A DNA stretch of 64,000 nt from positions 496,001 through 560,000 of the forward strand of contig NZ_JAYMFF010000002.1 of NCBI RefSeq assembly GCF_035989245.1, given 5' to 3'. Position 1 is the first letter of the stretch, and every line of letters starts with the position of its first letter. This stretch comes from Adlercreutzia wanghongyangiae. GTDB taxonomy: Bacteria; Actinomycetota; Coriobacteriia; Coriobacteriales; Eggerthellaceae. This document shows, one piece after another, positions 8,304 through 16,458 of this stretch. The notes under the pieces are model-generated. The model worked only from the letters and a program-made list of their open reading frames with translations, was not told the DNA's origin and searched no databases. Both the position numbers and the translations under genes were made by a program.

Positions 8304-9413
8304 GTGGACTTTCTCATCATGTTGGTGTGCGCCGTCATCACCATCGGCTTTCTCGTGTTCATTCACGAGGGTGGCCACTATCTGGCGGCCCGCGCCTTCG
8401 GCGTGCGTGTGACCGAGTTCATGCTCGGCTTGCCCGGCCCTTCCGTCGGCTTTACCAAAGGCGAGACGCGCTTCGGCGTGACCGCCGTGCCGCTCGGCGG
8501 CTATGCGAAGGTGTGCGGTATGGAGGCCGGTCCCCTGCAGCCGCATTTGCAGGAAGTGCTGGCGGCTCTGTACCGCCGCGGCACCGCCAATATGGAAGAC
8601 GTCGCCCGCGACTGCGGCATTTCCGACGACGAGGCCTACGAGGCCCTGGAGGAGCTGGTGGAGTGGGGCAGCATCATGGGTCCCACCAAGCAGGATGAGT
8701 TCAACACCTACCGCGCCCCGCGCGTGGTACCCAGCAAGCGCGCGGTGAGGAAGGCTGAGGCGGCGGGCGCTCCGGCGCTGCCCATCTACGAGCTGGGCGA
8801 GCCGCGTCCGGTGCACGACGAACGCGTGCTGTACGAATCGGAATACCATCAGCAGTATCGCTCGCTCCCCTTCTGGAAGCGTTCGGTCATTCTGCTGGCC
8901 GGCATTGCCACGAACCTACTGTTCGCCATGCTGGTGTTCGTGCTGGTGTTCTCGGTTATCGGGTTTCAGGTGGCGCATCCGGAAACCGGCGAGATCGTGA
9001 CCATTCACGCTTCGGTGCTGCAGGCCATCCAGGCCGGGTTCGCCTACATCGGCATGGTGGTGCAGGCGGTGGCCGGCCTGTTCAATCCCGCCACGGCCGC
9101 GCAGACGGTGTCCGACTCCACCTCCATCGTGGGCATCGCCGTTATGTCGAAGGACTATTTCCAGGCTGGCCTTATCGAGGCGCTGGAGTTCATGGCCATG
9201 ATCTCGGTGTCGCTCGGCATTATGAACCTGCTACCCATCCCGCCGCTGGACGGTGGACGTTTCGTGGTGGAAATCTTCCAGAAAGGCACCCGCAAGACCG
9301 TGTCCCAGAAGGCTATGAACTACATGTCCATGGCGGGCATGGCCCTGTTCCTCGGCTTTTTCGTGATCATGTTGAACCAGGACATCCAGCGCTTCGTCTT
9401 CGGCAACTGGTAA
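8304..9413 (+). CDS. rseP: M50 site-2 (intramembrane) zinc metalloprotease, RseP type
   Basis: Intramembrane protease of the site-2 family, which typically cleaves anti-sigma factors or signal-peptide remnants. The 369-residue protein has the zinc motif HEGGH at residues 21-25 in the first membrane helix and the second motif NLLPIPPLDGGRF near residues 307-319. Unlike standard RseP, no PDZ domain is apparent. The stretch from about residue 78 to 125 (LQEVLAALYRRGTANMEDVA, GISDDEAYEALEELVEWGSI) instead looks like a winged-helix fold, followed by a charged linker. The GTG at 8304 has AAAAGGAG at good spacing and removes an unlikely 17-codon extension. Its neighbours ispG and proS are normally in the same operon. 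Confidence 0.9.
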   Translation: MDFLIMLVCAVITIGFLVFIHEGGHYLAARAFGVRVTEFMLGLPGPSVGFTKGETRFGVTAVPLGGYAKVCGMEAGPLQPHLQEVLAALYRRGTANMEDVARDCGISDDEAYEALEELVEWGSIMGPTKQDEFNTYRAPRVVPSKRAVRKAEAAGAPALPIYELGEPRPVHDERVLYESEYHQQYRSLPFWKRSVILLAGIATNLLFAMLVFVLVFSVIGFQVAHPETGEIVTIHASVLQAIQAGFAYIGMVVQAVAGLFNPATAAQTVSDSTSIVGIAVMSKDYFQAGLIEALEFMAMISVSLGIMNLLPIPPLDGGRFVVEIFQKGTRKTVSQKAMNYMSMAGMALFLGFFVIMLNQDIQRFVFGNW

Positions 9414-9446
9414 TGCTTGTCGTGCGCTACTACATGAATGATGTAT

Positions 9447-9470
9447 GGGGACGGCTTGCGAGCCGTCCCC
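9447..9470 (+). terminator. Hairpin after rseP
   Basis: A perfect 10-bp stem, GGGGACGGCT/AGCCGTCCCC, with a 4-base loop, 33 bases after the rseP stop. The following bases (GGCTTTGTAA) are only weakly T-rich. Confidence 0.65.
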
Positions 9471-10021
9471 GGCTTTGTAATGGGGCGATTTATTGCGCTC
9501 TAAGTCCGGAGCAGATGTGGTGAGAGTCCCTTCGAAAAGGTTGGCTGAGATCTATGGGCGCGGGTGGAGTGTCCAGTAATTTGTGTCATTGCATGTGTTT
9601 GGCTAGCGTGTTTCCCATGACGAGAAATTCTCCGCACTGCGGAGAGAATTTGGCAAAAGTGCGTCACCGTTGAAAACGAACAGGGGCGAAGGTGCACTTC
9701 GCACATGAGAAAAATGGGACCGCGAGGCTTCGAAGGGCTTCGTGCGGCTTTTGTCTGCCGCCTTTCGATGTGTTCTGCTAAAATCCACGGTACCACAACA
9801 GCAGGTTCTCCCATCGTTGGGATGGAGAGGCTGCATACAGCTGAATATGTCCAACTCGGAAAACACAAATAGGAGGGCATCTGCCTTTCAAGGTGTTTTG
9901 CGAGTTATGCAGCCTTGCTGTTGTGGTGACTGTGGCGGATGTCCTCCTCTTTTGTCGCTGCTCAGCGCACCCGGATCTCCCCTGCGGTCGAGATGTTCGA
10001 TTTCGGAGAAGGAGATATCAA
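9471..10021. other. Low-GC intergenic stretch without a gene
   Basis: No convincing reading frame on either strand. It contains a hairpin with AAATTCTCCGC (9625-9635) facing GCGGAGAGAATTT (9639-9651), and base composition falls steadily toward that of the lipoprotein gene that follows. A GGCTGAGA string at 9551 is not a riboswitch (see rejected items). Confidence 0.5.
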
Positions 10022-10855
10022 ATGAGGCGTGTGCTATTGATTTTCATGATGACTTTGGTCGTTTGCGGCGGCTTAAATGGATGCGCAAACAGCCCTAAAG
10101 AAATTTCAGGAACGATGGGAAGCGTTATCGCCGAAGAGGAGAACTCTGTTCGAAATGCGATTTCGGAAACCAAAGATGCAGATACGGAAGAAGCGGGGGC
10201 AGAGGAGTACAGTGGCGAGACGATCGAATATGCTTTAAGCGCCGGCGGCATCTTTGTGTTGAATTCAGATAGCGAGACCGTGGAGCCGCTTGACTTATAT
10301 GCGCTCTCATTCCATGCATTAGATGATGAAAGGGATGTTTGCATAGGAGGCGATGATCCAATTGTCCTGGATAGAAAGCTCGGGGCAAAATTGATCTTCA
10401 TTGATGAGAGTGAATATGGCTTCTATGGGGCTAAGCGGGTTTTGGAAAACGGTTATACGGTGGCAGAAGGTACAGAGAGCAGCATTTCAGCCTATGATAA
10501 AGTGGACGGGATAACAGTGTCTGATTTTTCCGATGAGGAAACCGGGCAATTTCTCGCTGAACGAGGAATAATTCTTGATGACTGTCGCATTGGGGGACGA
10601 GTCGATTTTCTGAAATCAGCCACTTCTTGTGCCTTTGACGCCGAATGGTATGAAGGAACCCAATGGGAAAGCGGGATGCTTCGCTTGGAAACCCCATATT
10701 ACATTTTCGACGACAGCGAAGATCTTGATGGGTCTATCCCGACCAAAAGTGGTTACTTTGAAGTAGATACTTCAAACTGGGAATCGGGGCTTTATCTCGT
10801 GCAGATGTCCGTGGGGGGCGGTAACTCCGGTTATGCTTCACTAGAGGTACTCTAG
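10022..10855 (+). CDS. Putative lipoprotein, unknown function
   Basis: A 277-residue protein with a short basic start, a hydrophobic helix and a Cys at residue 21 (CGGLNGC), consistent with lipid attachment, although Asn at -2 is unusual. The mature part is acidic, rich in Glu/Asp/Ser, with no family I recognise; the C-terminal part (TSNWESGLYLVQMSVGGGNS) looks beta-rich. GAAGGAGATATCAA gives a strong ribosome-binding site for the ATG at 10022, so the longer frame from 9893 is not used. The gene is clearly AT-richer than its neighbours and sits alone between rseP and ispG, suggesting horizontal acquisition. Confidence 0.75.
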   Translation: MRRVLLIFMMTLVVCGGLNGCANSPKEISGTMGSVIAEEENSVRNAISETKDADTEEAGAEEYSGETIEYALSAGGIFVLNSDSETVEPLDLYALSFHALDDERDVCIGGDDPIVLDRKLGAKLIFIDESEYGFYGAKRVLENGYTVAEGTESSISAYDKVDGITVSDFSDEETGQFLAERGIILDDCRIGGRVDFLKSATSCAFDAEWYEGTQWESGMLRLETPYYIFDDSEDLDGSIPTKSGYFEVDTSNWESGLYLVQMSVGGGNSGYASLEVL

Positions 10856-10926
10856 GTACGAACCAGTTAAAGATCGCAAGCAAGTTATCTCGCACGGTTT
10901 GGGAGGGGAACTATGCAATTTAGTGC

Positions 10927-10953
10927 GGCCTGCGTCAGGCGAATACGCAGGCC
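10927..10953 (+). terminator. Hairpin after the lipoprotein gene
   Basis: A 9-bp perfect stem, GGCCTGCGT/ACGCAGGCC, with an 8-9-base loop, 71 bases past the lipoprotein stop. There is no clear T-tract, so this is a candidate only. Confidence 0.4.
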
Positions 10954-11000
10954 ACATTCGCTATTGTGATGAGGTTGGGCGCGCCCAGTCCGGCAAGCTC

Positions 11001-11006
11001 TATAAT
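11001..11006 (+). promoter_or_regulatory. Probable -10 box for ispG-proS
   Basis: A perfect TATAAT 32 bases upstream of the ispG ATG, in the short gap left after the inserted lipoprotein gene. No good -35 hexamer is seen at 16-18 bp. Confidence 0.5.
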
Positions 11007-11038
11007 TGCTTGGAATTGACGTGTTCTAAGGAATGCCT

Positions 11039-12109
11039 ATGACCAAGGAATTGAAGCCCCACGAGCGTACGCGCCAGATTATGGTGGGCGACGTGCCCGT
11101 GGGCGGCGGGGCGCCGGTGGCGGTGCAATCGATGCTGAATGCGGCCGCCGACGATGTGGCTGCCAACCTCGCGCAGATTCAGGCGCTGGCCGAGGCCGGC
11201 TGCGAGATCGTGCGCATGGCCATCCCCCGGCGCGACTGCCTGGATGCCTTCGAGGCCGTGTGCGCCGCGTCACCCCTGCCCGTGGTGGCCGACATCCACT
11301 TCGACGCGCGCATCGCCAGCGAGGCGGCGCGGCGCGGCGCGGCCAAGCTGCGCATCAACCCGGGCAACATCGGAGGCCTGGAGGCCACGCGCGAGGTGAT
11401 CGCCGCAGCTCGCGAGGCGGGCATTCCCATTCGCATCGGCGTGAACGCCGGCTCGCTGGACGACGCATTGGCCGCCCGCGACGACCTGACGCTGCCCGAG
11501 AAGCTGGCGGCCTCGGCGGCCGAGTACGTGCGCTTCTTTCAGGACGAGTGCGACTTCTTCGACATCGCCGTGTCGGCCAAGGCTCACGACGTGCAGACCA
11601 CCATCGACACCTATCGCCTGCTGGCCCGCGATCTGCCCGAGGTGCCGCTGCACATCGGCGTCACCGAGGCGGGCACCGCCTTCCAGGGCATCATCAAGTC
11701 GGCGGCGGGCTTGGGCGTTCTGCTGGAGCAGGGCATCGGCGACACCATGCGCATCTCGCTGACCGACGACCCGGTAGTGGAAGTGCGCGCCTGCTGGACG
11801 CTGCTCGGCGCGCTTGATCTGCGCCGTCGCGCCCCCGAGCTCATCAGCTGCCCCACCTGCGGCCGCTGCCAGGTGAACCTCATCGGGCTGGCGCAGGAGG
11901 TGGAGGAGCGCTTGGCGAGCGTGCAGAAGCCCGTGAAGGTGGCCGTCATGGGATGCGTGGTGAACGGCCCGGGCGAGGCCGCCGATGCCGATATTGGGGT
12001 GGCTTGCGGCGCGGGCTCGGGGGTCGTTTTCTCCCATGGTAAAATTGTCCGCAAAGTACAAGAGTCGGAAATCGTTTCTGCCCTTATGGAAGAGTTGGAG
12101 AACCTATGA
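11039..12109 (+). CDS. ispG: 4-hydroxy-3-methylbut-2-en-1-yl diphosphate synthase
   Basis: Fe-S enzyme of the MEP isoprenoid pathway that converts ME-cPP to HMBPP. The 356-residue protein begins with the typical RQIMVGDVPVGGGAPVAVQSM and has a TIM-barrel N-terminal domain. The C-terminal [4Fe-4S] domain carries SCPTCGRCQ near residue 270 and MGCVVNGPGEA near 304; together these give the three cluster cysteines and the conserved Glu. ATG 11039 is chosen because AAGGA lies 6 bases upstream; the ATG at 11033 would have no spacing. It overlaps proS by 4 bases (ATGA). Confidence 0.96.
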   Translation: MTKELKPHERTRQIMVGDVPVGGGAPVAVQSMLNAAADDVAANLAQIQALAEAGCEIVRMAIPRRDCLDAFEAVCAASPLPVVADIHFDARIASEAARRGAAKLRINPGNIGGLEATREVIAAAREAGIPIRIGVNAGSLDDALAARDDLTLPEKLAASAAEYVRFFQDECDFFDIAVSAKAHDVQTTIDTYRLLARDLPEVPLHIGVTEAGTAFQGIIKSAAGLGVLLEQGIGDTMRISLTDDPVVEVRACWTLLGALDLRRRAPELISCPTCGRCQVNLIGLAQEVEERLASVQKPVKVAVMGCVVNGPGEAADADIGVACGAGSGVVFSHGKIVRKVQESEIVSALMEELENL

Positions 12110-13866
12110 CCCAGATTCTGCGTATGAGCAACCTGTACGCCCCCACGCTGAAGGAAGACCCGTCCGACGCCGATATTGCCAGCGCGCGCCTGCTTTTGCG
12201 GGCCGGCATGCTGCGCAAGACCGCCTCGGGCGTGTACACCTTCCTGCCGCTGGGATGGCGTGTGCTGCACAAGATTGAGGACATTGTGCGCGAGGAGATG
12301 GACGCCGCCGGCGCCCAGGAGATTCTCATGCCCGCCCTGCAGCCGGCAAAGCTGTGGCATGAGAGCGGCCGCTGGAACGACTACGGCCCCGAGCTCATGC
12401 GCCTGACCGACCGCCACGACAACGAGTTCTGCCTCGGGCCCACCCACGAGGAGCTCATCGTTGACCTGGTGCGCAACGAGCTGCGCTCCTACAAGGAGCT
12501 GCCGGTGAACCTGTACCAGATCCAGACGAAGTATCGCGACGAGATTCGCCCGCGCTTCGGGCTTCTGCGCTCCCGCGAATTCATCATGAAGGACGCCTAC
12601 AGCTTCAACGCCTCCCAGGAGTCGGTGCAGGAAACCTACGACGCCATGGGCGAGGCCTACAAGAAGATCTGCGACCGCTGCGGCTTGGAGTGGCGCGAGG
12701 TGGAGGCCGACGGCGGCCAGATCGGCGGCAGCGTGACCGCCGAGTTCATGGCCCTGGCGGAATCGGGCGAGGCGGAGCTGGTGTACTGCTCGTGCGGGTA
12801 CGCCGCCGACGCCGAGGCCGGCGCCTGCATGGCGCGCCCCACGCTGCACGCGGTGGACGCCATGGAGAAGATTGCCACGCCGGGCGTGCACACCATCGCC
12901 GAGTTGGCCGAGTTCCTGGATATTCCCGAGTCGTCCACGGTGAAGGCGCTCTCCGGCAAGGACGCCGAGGGCAACCTCATCTGCGTGTTCATCCCCGGCG
13001 ACCACGAGCTGAACGAGCTGAAGATCGAGGGCGTGGTGCCCGGCTTTGAGCTGCTGACCGACGAGGAGATGAAGGACTTCGGCCTGTGCAAGGGCTCCAT
13101 GGGCCCGGTGGGCCTGCCCGAGAACGCCCGCATCATCGCGTCGCTGAGCCTGAAGGGCGTGCCGCAGTGGGTGGTGGGCGCCAACGAGGACGGCTACCAC
13201 TACGTGGGCGCGCGCCTCGGCGAGGATTTCCAGGTGGACGAGTGGGCCGATCTGGCCACCGTGAAGCCCGGCGACTGCTGCCCCGAGTGCGGCCTGCCGC
13301 TGGACGGCGCCCGCGGCATCGAGGTGGCGCAGATCTTCCAGCTGGGCGACAAGTACTCGAAGGCCATGGGCGCCACGTTCATGGACGAGGAGGGCAATGA
13401 GGTGCCGTTCTTCATGGGCTGCTACGGCGTGGGCATCTCGCGCACCTTGGCCGCCATCGTGGAGCAGCACAACGACGAGCACGGCATCATGTGGCCGCCG
13501 TCGGTGGCGCCGGCCCAGGTGTGCGTCGTGCCGCTGACCGTGGGCGACGAGGAAGTGCAGCCCATGGCCGAGAAGATCGCCCGCGATCTGGCGGACATCG
13601 GCTTCGACGTGGTCGTTGACGATCGCGATGAGCGCGCCGGCGTGAAGTTCAACGACGCCGACCTCATCGGCTGGCCCGTGCAGATCGTGGTGGGCAAGCG
13701 CGGTCTGAAGGAGAATAAGGTGGAGGTGAAGTTGCGCCGCACCGGCGAGAAGAAGGAAGTGGGGCTGGATGTGCTGGCCGAGCTTATGGGCTTCGCCCGC
13801 CGCGCCATGCGCAACAACACCCACACCGGCGCCGGCTACGGCAGCTTCGACGCCATCTTCGGGTAA
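12106..13866 (+). CDS. proS: Prolyl-tRNA synthetase (bacterial type with editing domain)
   Basis: Charges tRNA-Pro with proline. The 586-residue class II synthetase has motif 2 in RDEIRPRFGLLRSREFIMKD (about residues 145-164), an inserted YbaK-like Ala-tRNA editing domain at about 230-395, motif 3 in GCYGVGISRTLAAIVEQHND, and a C-terminal anticodon-binding domain ending TGAGYGSFDAIFG. The start overlaps the ispG stop, indicating translational coupling. Length and domain order are normal for the long bacterial form. Confidence 0.97.
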   Translation: MTQILRMSNLYAPTLKEDPSDADIASARLLLRAGMLRKTASGVYTFLPLGWRVLHKIEDIVREEMDAAGAQEILMPALQPAKLWHESGRWNDYGPELMRLTDRHDNEFCLGPTHEELIVDLVRNELRSYKELPVNLYQIQTKYRDEIRPRFGLLRSREFIMKDAYSFNASQESVQETYDAMGEAYKKICDRCGLEWREVEADGGQIGGSVTAEFMALAESGEAELVYCSCGYAADAEAGACMARPTLHAVDAMEKIATPGVHTIAELAEFLDIPESSTVKALSGKDAEGNLICVFIPGDHELNELKIEGVVPGFELLTDEEMKDFGLCKGSMGPVGLPENARIIASLSLKGVPQWVVGANEDGYHYVGARLGEDFQVDEWADLATVKPGDCCPECGLPLDGARGIEVAQIFQLGDKYSKAMGATFMDEEGNEVPFFMGCYGVGISRTLAAIVEQHNDEHGIMWPPSVAPAQVCVVPLTVGDEEVQPMAEKIARDLADIGFDVVVDDRDERAGVKFNDADLIGWPVQIVVGKRGLKENKVEVKLRRTGEKKEVGLDVLAELMGFARRAMRNNTHTGAGYGSFDAIFG

Positions 13867-13894
13867 GAAGTTCCGAAGACACGAACGTTCCAAG

Positions 13895-13924
13895 GCCCGA
13901 GGCGCTTCGGCTCCTCGGGCTTTT
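13895..13924 (+). terminator. Intrinsic terminator after proS
   Basis: An 8-bp stem, GCCCGAGG/CCTCGGGC, with a 10-base loop, followed directly by TTTT; it lies 28 bases past the proS stop. Confidence 0.85.
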
Positions 13925-13931
13925 CCATATT

Positions 13932-14011
13932 CCGCGCCGAATGGACGCGAGCCGCGCCGAATGGACGCGAGCCGCGCCGAATGGACGCGAGCCGCGCCGA
14001 ATGGACGCGAG
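13932..14011. repeat. Four perfect copies of a 20-bp tandem repeat
   Basis: The unit CGCGCCGAATGGACGCGAGC occurs four times in register over 13932-14011, followed by ATCTCTATG. The unit is not a multiple of three and lies between the proS terminator and the next gene, so it is not coding. The 3' edge (AATGGACGCGAGATCTCTATG, split here across the repeat end) resembles AATGGACAGATCTCTATG at 50825. Confidence 0.95.
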
Positions 14012-14079
14012 ATCTCTATGCGCCGACCAAAGCCTAGTTGTTACAATGGCTAAAAGATGCCGTGCGAGAAAGTTGGGCT

Positions 14080-15567
14080 ATGGATATCCGGACGCTGCTC
14101 GACAATTTAGATGACGCTCACGAGGGGCAACGCTTAGAATTCAAGGAGGCGGCTGCGGGCCTGCCCGACGATCTATGGGAGACTTATTCCGCCTTTGCCA
14201 ATACCGAGGGCGGCGAAATAGTGCTGGGGGTGAGCGAAGAAGTCGCTGGCGGGAGGTTTTCCGCAACGGGCGTAGTCGATGCCCAAGGGGTGGTGGCTTC
14301 CTTCTGGAGCTCTCTGCGCAATCCTCAGCGGGTTGGTCGCGACGTTATGCTCTACGACGGCGTTCGCATCGAACACGTGGACGACAAAGATTTTGTTGTC
14401 ATCGATGTTCCGCGAGCAGAGCGCGGAGAAAAGCCCGTGCGGGTGTATGACCGTCGATCCAAGGGGTTTGTCGCCTACGTTCGGCGGGATGGCGGTGATT
14501 TCAAGGCCTCCGAAGAGGACATCAGGCTCATGCAGTACGATGGCATTCCCAGCGCTGATCGGAAGCCCCTCGAACATTTTGGCATGGACGCGCTGAGTGA
14601 GGAGACCATCCGTCGCTATCGCAACGTCTTTGCGAGCAGTAAACCTCAAAATCCTTGGGTCAACGACTCCGATGAGGACTTTCTCTACCATATTGGCGCA
14701 TTGGCGAAGGGTCATGATGGCAGGCTCCATCCAACGCAGGCGGGGCTCTTGGCCTTTGGGTACGAGTACGAGATCACGAATTACGTCCCGCAGTACTTAC
14801 TTGATTATCGAGAAGAGAGATCGGGAGATAGGCGGTGGGACGATCGTGTCGTATCGCAAAGCGGCGATTGGAGCGGTAATCTTATCGACTTCTACTATCT
14901 TGTGACCGAACGGCTCGTGCGTCACTTCAAAATGCCTTTCTCCACCGACGAGACGGGTACGGTGCACGGAGCGCTGAATCCGGTTACAGAGGCTGCCAAC
15001 GAAGCGGTGGCCAATGCGCTGGTGCATGCCTATTACGGAGCCAACGGAAGTATTCGGATCATTCTGAAAAAAGACCGGATCAGCGTGTCGAACCCGGGAT
15101 CGCTGCTCGTCGACTGGCGTGTGGCGGTGGCGGGAGGTTTCTCCGAGACACGCAACCCCACCCTCATGCGCATCTTCAGCTTCATCGGTGCCAGTGATCG
15201 CGCGGGCAGCGGTTTGCAGCAGATTTGGAGGACGTGGCAGGATGTCTACGGAGAAGAACCGACATTAAGGGAGGCTCACTCGCCGGCATCGATTTCGTTG
15301 GAGATGCCATTGCGAGATGAGAAGGCGGTTGCTCAAGTTCGTGATCGTGCCCAAATGATGATATGGTCTGTGTCTCCTGTCGACGATGCAGCGATCGTGC
15401 TCCTTCTCGCGTCGTGTCCTCAGGGCCTTACTCCGCAGGAGGTTCACGATGCAACCGGTATCTCGAAACGAAGTGCCCAAGAGCGGCTGAAGCGTCTTTG
15501 CGAGGAGGGGGAAATAGAGCGCACAAAGGATGGTCGGTTCTATCGGTATCAAGCCCGAAGGCGCTGA
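14080..15567 (+). CDS. AlbA_2 / GHKL ATP-binding putative transcriptional regulator
   Basis: A 495-residue protein of the widespread AlbA_2 (Schlafen-like DNA-binding) plus HATPase_c_4 type. The N-terminal region has EGQRLEFKEAAAG and FANTEGGEIVLGVSEE. The central ATPase block has EAANEAVANALVHAYYGANG, the Asn-containing ATP-binding helix, and a glycine segment ASDRAGSGLQQIW. The last 70 or so residues (LTPQEVHDATGISKRSAQER) form a winged-helix domain. ATG 14080 begins just before the conserved domain; the TTG at 14038 gives a weak extension. The gene has lower GC than its neighbours and stands alone between two terminators, suggesting transfer. Its target is unknown. Confidence 0.82.
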   Translation: MDIRTLLDNLDDAHEGQRLEFKEAAAGLPDDLWETYSAFANTEGGEIVLGVSEEVAGGRFSATGVVDAQGVVASFWSSLRNPQRVGRDVMLYDGVRIEHVDDKDFVVIDVPRAERGEKPVRVYDRRSKGFVAYVRRDGGDFKASEEDIRLMQYDGIPSADRKPLEHFGMDALSEETIRRYRNVFASSKPQNPWVNDSDEDFLYHIGALAKGHDGRLHPTQAGLLAFGYEYEITNYVPQYLLDYREERSGDRRWDDRVVSQSGDWSGNLIDFYYLVTERLVRHFKMPFSTDETGTVHGALNPVTEAANEAVANALVHAYYGANGSIRIILKKDRISVSNPGSLLVDWRVAVAGGFSETRNPTLMRIFSFIGASDRAGSGLQQIWRTWQDVYGEEPTLREAHSPASISLEMPLRDEKAVAQVRDRAQMMIWSVSPVDDAAIVLLLASCPQGLTPQEVHDATGISKRSAQERLKRLCEEGEIERTKDGRFYRYQARRR

Positions 15568-15587
15568 TGTTGAAAACACCAGTTCCG

Positions 15588-15620
15588 AACCCTTGTCAAA
15601 GACTTTTGGCAGGGGTTTTT
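15588..15620 (+). terminator. Intrinsic terminator after the AlbA_2 gene
   Basis: AACCCTTGTCAAAG pairs with CTTTTGGCAGGGGTT, with G-U pairs and small bulges, and is followed by TTTTT. Confidence 0.7.
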
Positions 15621-15702
15621 CATGCAAGGGGAAAGCATGTCAAAGGGTTTTGGTGGTAGGGTTGGAACCGCCATGGCAACCTGAGCGAGGAAGGACGGAA
15701 CA

Positions 15703-16314
15703 GTGGAGTTGAAGGAGCAGCTGAAGGAGCATCGGGCGCGGCTGGGGCTCTCTCAGGAAGAGGTGGCGGAGCGCATATTTGTATCGCGCCAGACCATTTC
15801 CAATTGGGAGACCGACCGCACGTATCCCGATGTGCAGAGCCTGCTTCTGCTGAGCGAGCTGTTCGGCACGTCCATCGACGAACTCGTGAAAGGAGACGTG
15901 GAGGCCATGGAGAAGGCGATCGAGAACGACTGGAAGACGATGAGCCGCTTGGCGGTGGCGGCTTGGGCGCTGGTGGGTGTGGGACTGGTGATGCTGTTGG
16001 TGGCGTTTGCCGTGCCCACTGGCGCGTCGTCGCTGGTACCGAACTTCACCGAGAGCGAGGTGCTGGGCATGGCGTTGTTCCTGGTGCTGTGGATTCTCGG
16101 CTGTATTCTGCTGGGCATCGTGGACCACATGAAGAAGCAGCACGATCTGGTTACCTACCGCGATATTGTGGCCTATTCCCGTGGCGAGGAGCCGGCGCGC
16201 GACAGCGCGGCCTTCAGCCGTCGCCATCCGCCGGCCTTATCGGCGCTCAAGCTTGCCGTATGCGCGGCGTCTGGCGCGGTGGTGGGCATTGTGCTCTTCC
16301 GCATATTCAGCTAG
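15703..16314 (+). CDS. XRE-family regulator with C-terminal membrane segments
   Basis: A 203-residue protein. An N-terminal helix-turn-helix of the Cro/C1 type (residues 5-60, LGLSQEEVAERIFVSRQTIS) is followed by three predicted membrane helices (about 85-107, 124-143 and 182-202). This layout fits a membrane-tethered one-component regulator. The GTG at 15703 has GAGGAAGGA about 7 bases upstream. Two longer regulators of similar design follow at 18.6 and 19.8 kb, so this region holds a small family of them. The effector is unknown. Confidence 0.85.
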   Translation: MELKEQLKEHRARLGLSQEEVAERIFVSRQTISNWETDRTYPDVQSLLLLSELFGTSIDELVKGDVEAMEKAIENDWKTMSRLAVAAWALVGVGLVMLLVAFAVPTGASSLVPNFTESEVLGMALFLVLWILGCILLGIVDHMKKQHDLVTYRDIVAYSRGEEPARDSAAFSRRHPPALSALKLAVCAASGAVVGIVLFRIFS

Positions 16315-16362
16315 GCGGCGCCTTCCGCTGGTCATAAAACCTAAGCAAGTTAATCAACCTTT

Positions 16363-16390
16363 GACGGGGCAGTAACAGTGCTGCCCCGTC
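16363..16390 (+). terminator. Strong hairpin after the XRE gene
   Basis: A perfect 10-bp stem, GACGGGGCAG/CTGCCCCGTC, with an 8-base loop, 48 bases past the stop. The T-tract is weak. Confidence 0.6.
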
Positions 16391-16458
16391 GGCGTTTGCG
16401 GGCAGAAGAGCGGCCTATGATGGGGGAGCTAACTCAAAAGAGCAAGGGAGGCCCTCAA

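Noticed and set aside
9520..9600. GGCTGAGA near 9551 as a TPP riboswitch
   Set aside because: The rest of the THI-box (paired GGGGTGC-type start and the downstream conserved TGATC/TAATGCC-like blocks) is missing, and the next gene is an unrelated lipoprotein.
11611..13893. Reading frame of 760 codons on the minus strand over ispG-proS
   Set aside because: It overlaps two housekeeping genes entirely and has the same shadow composition.
13932..14011. Tandem 20-bp repeats as a CRISPR array
   Set aside because: Units are directly adjacent with no unique spacers, and no cas genes are present.
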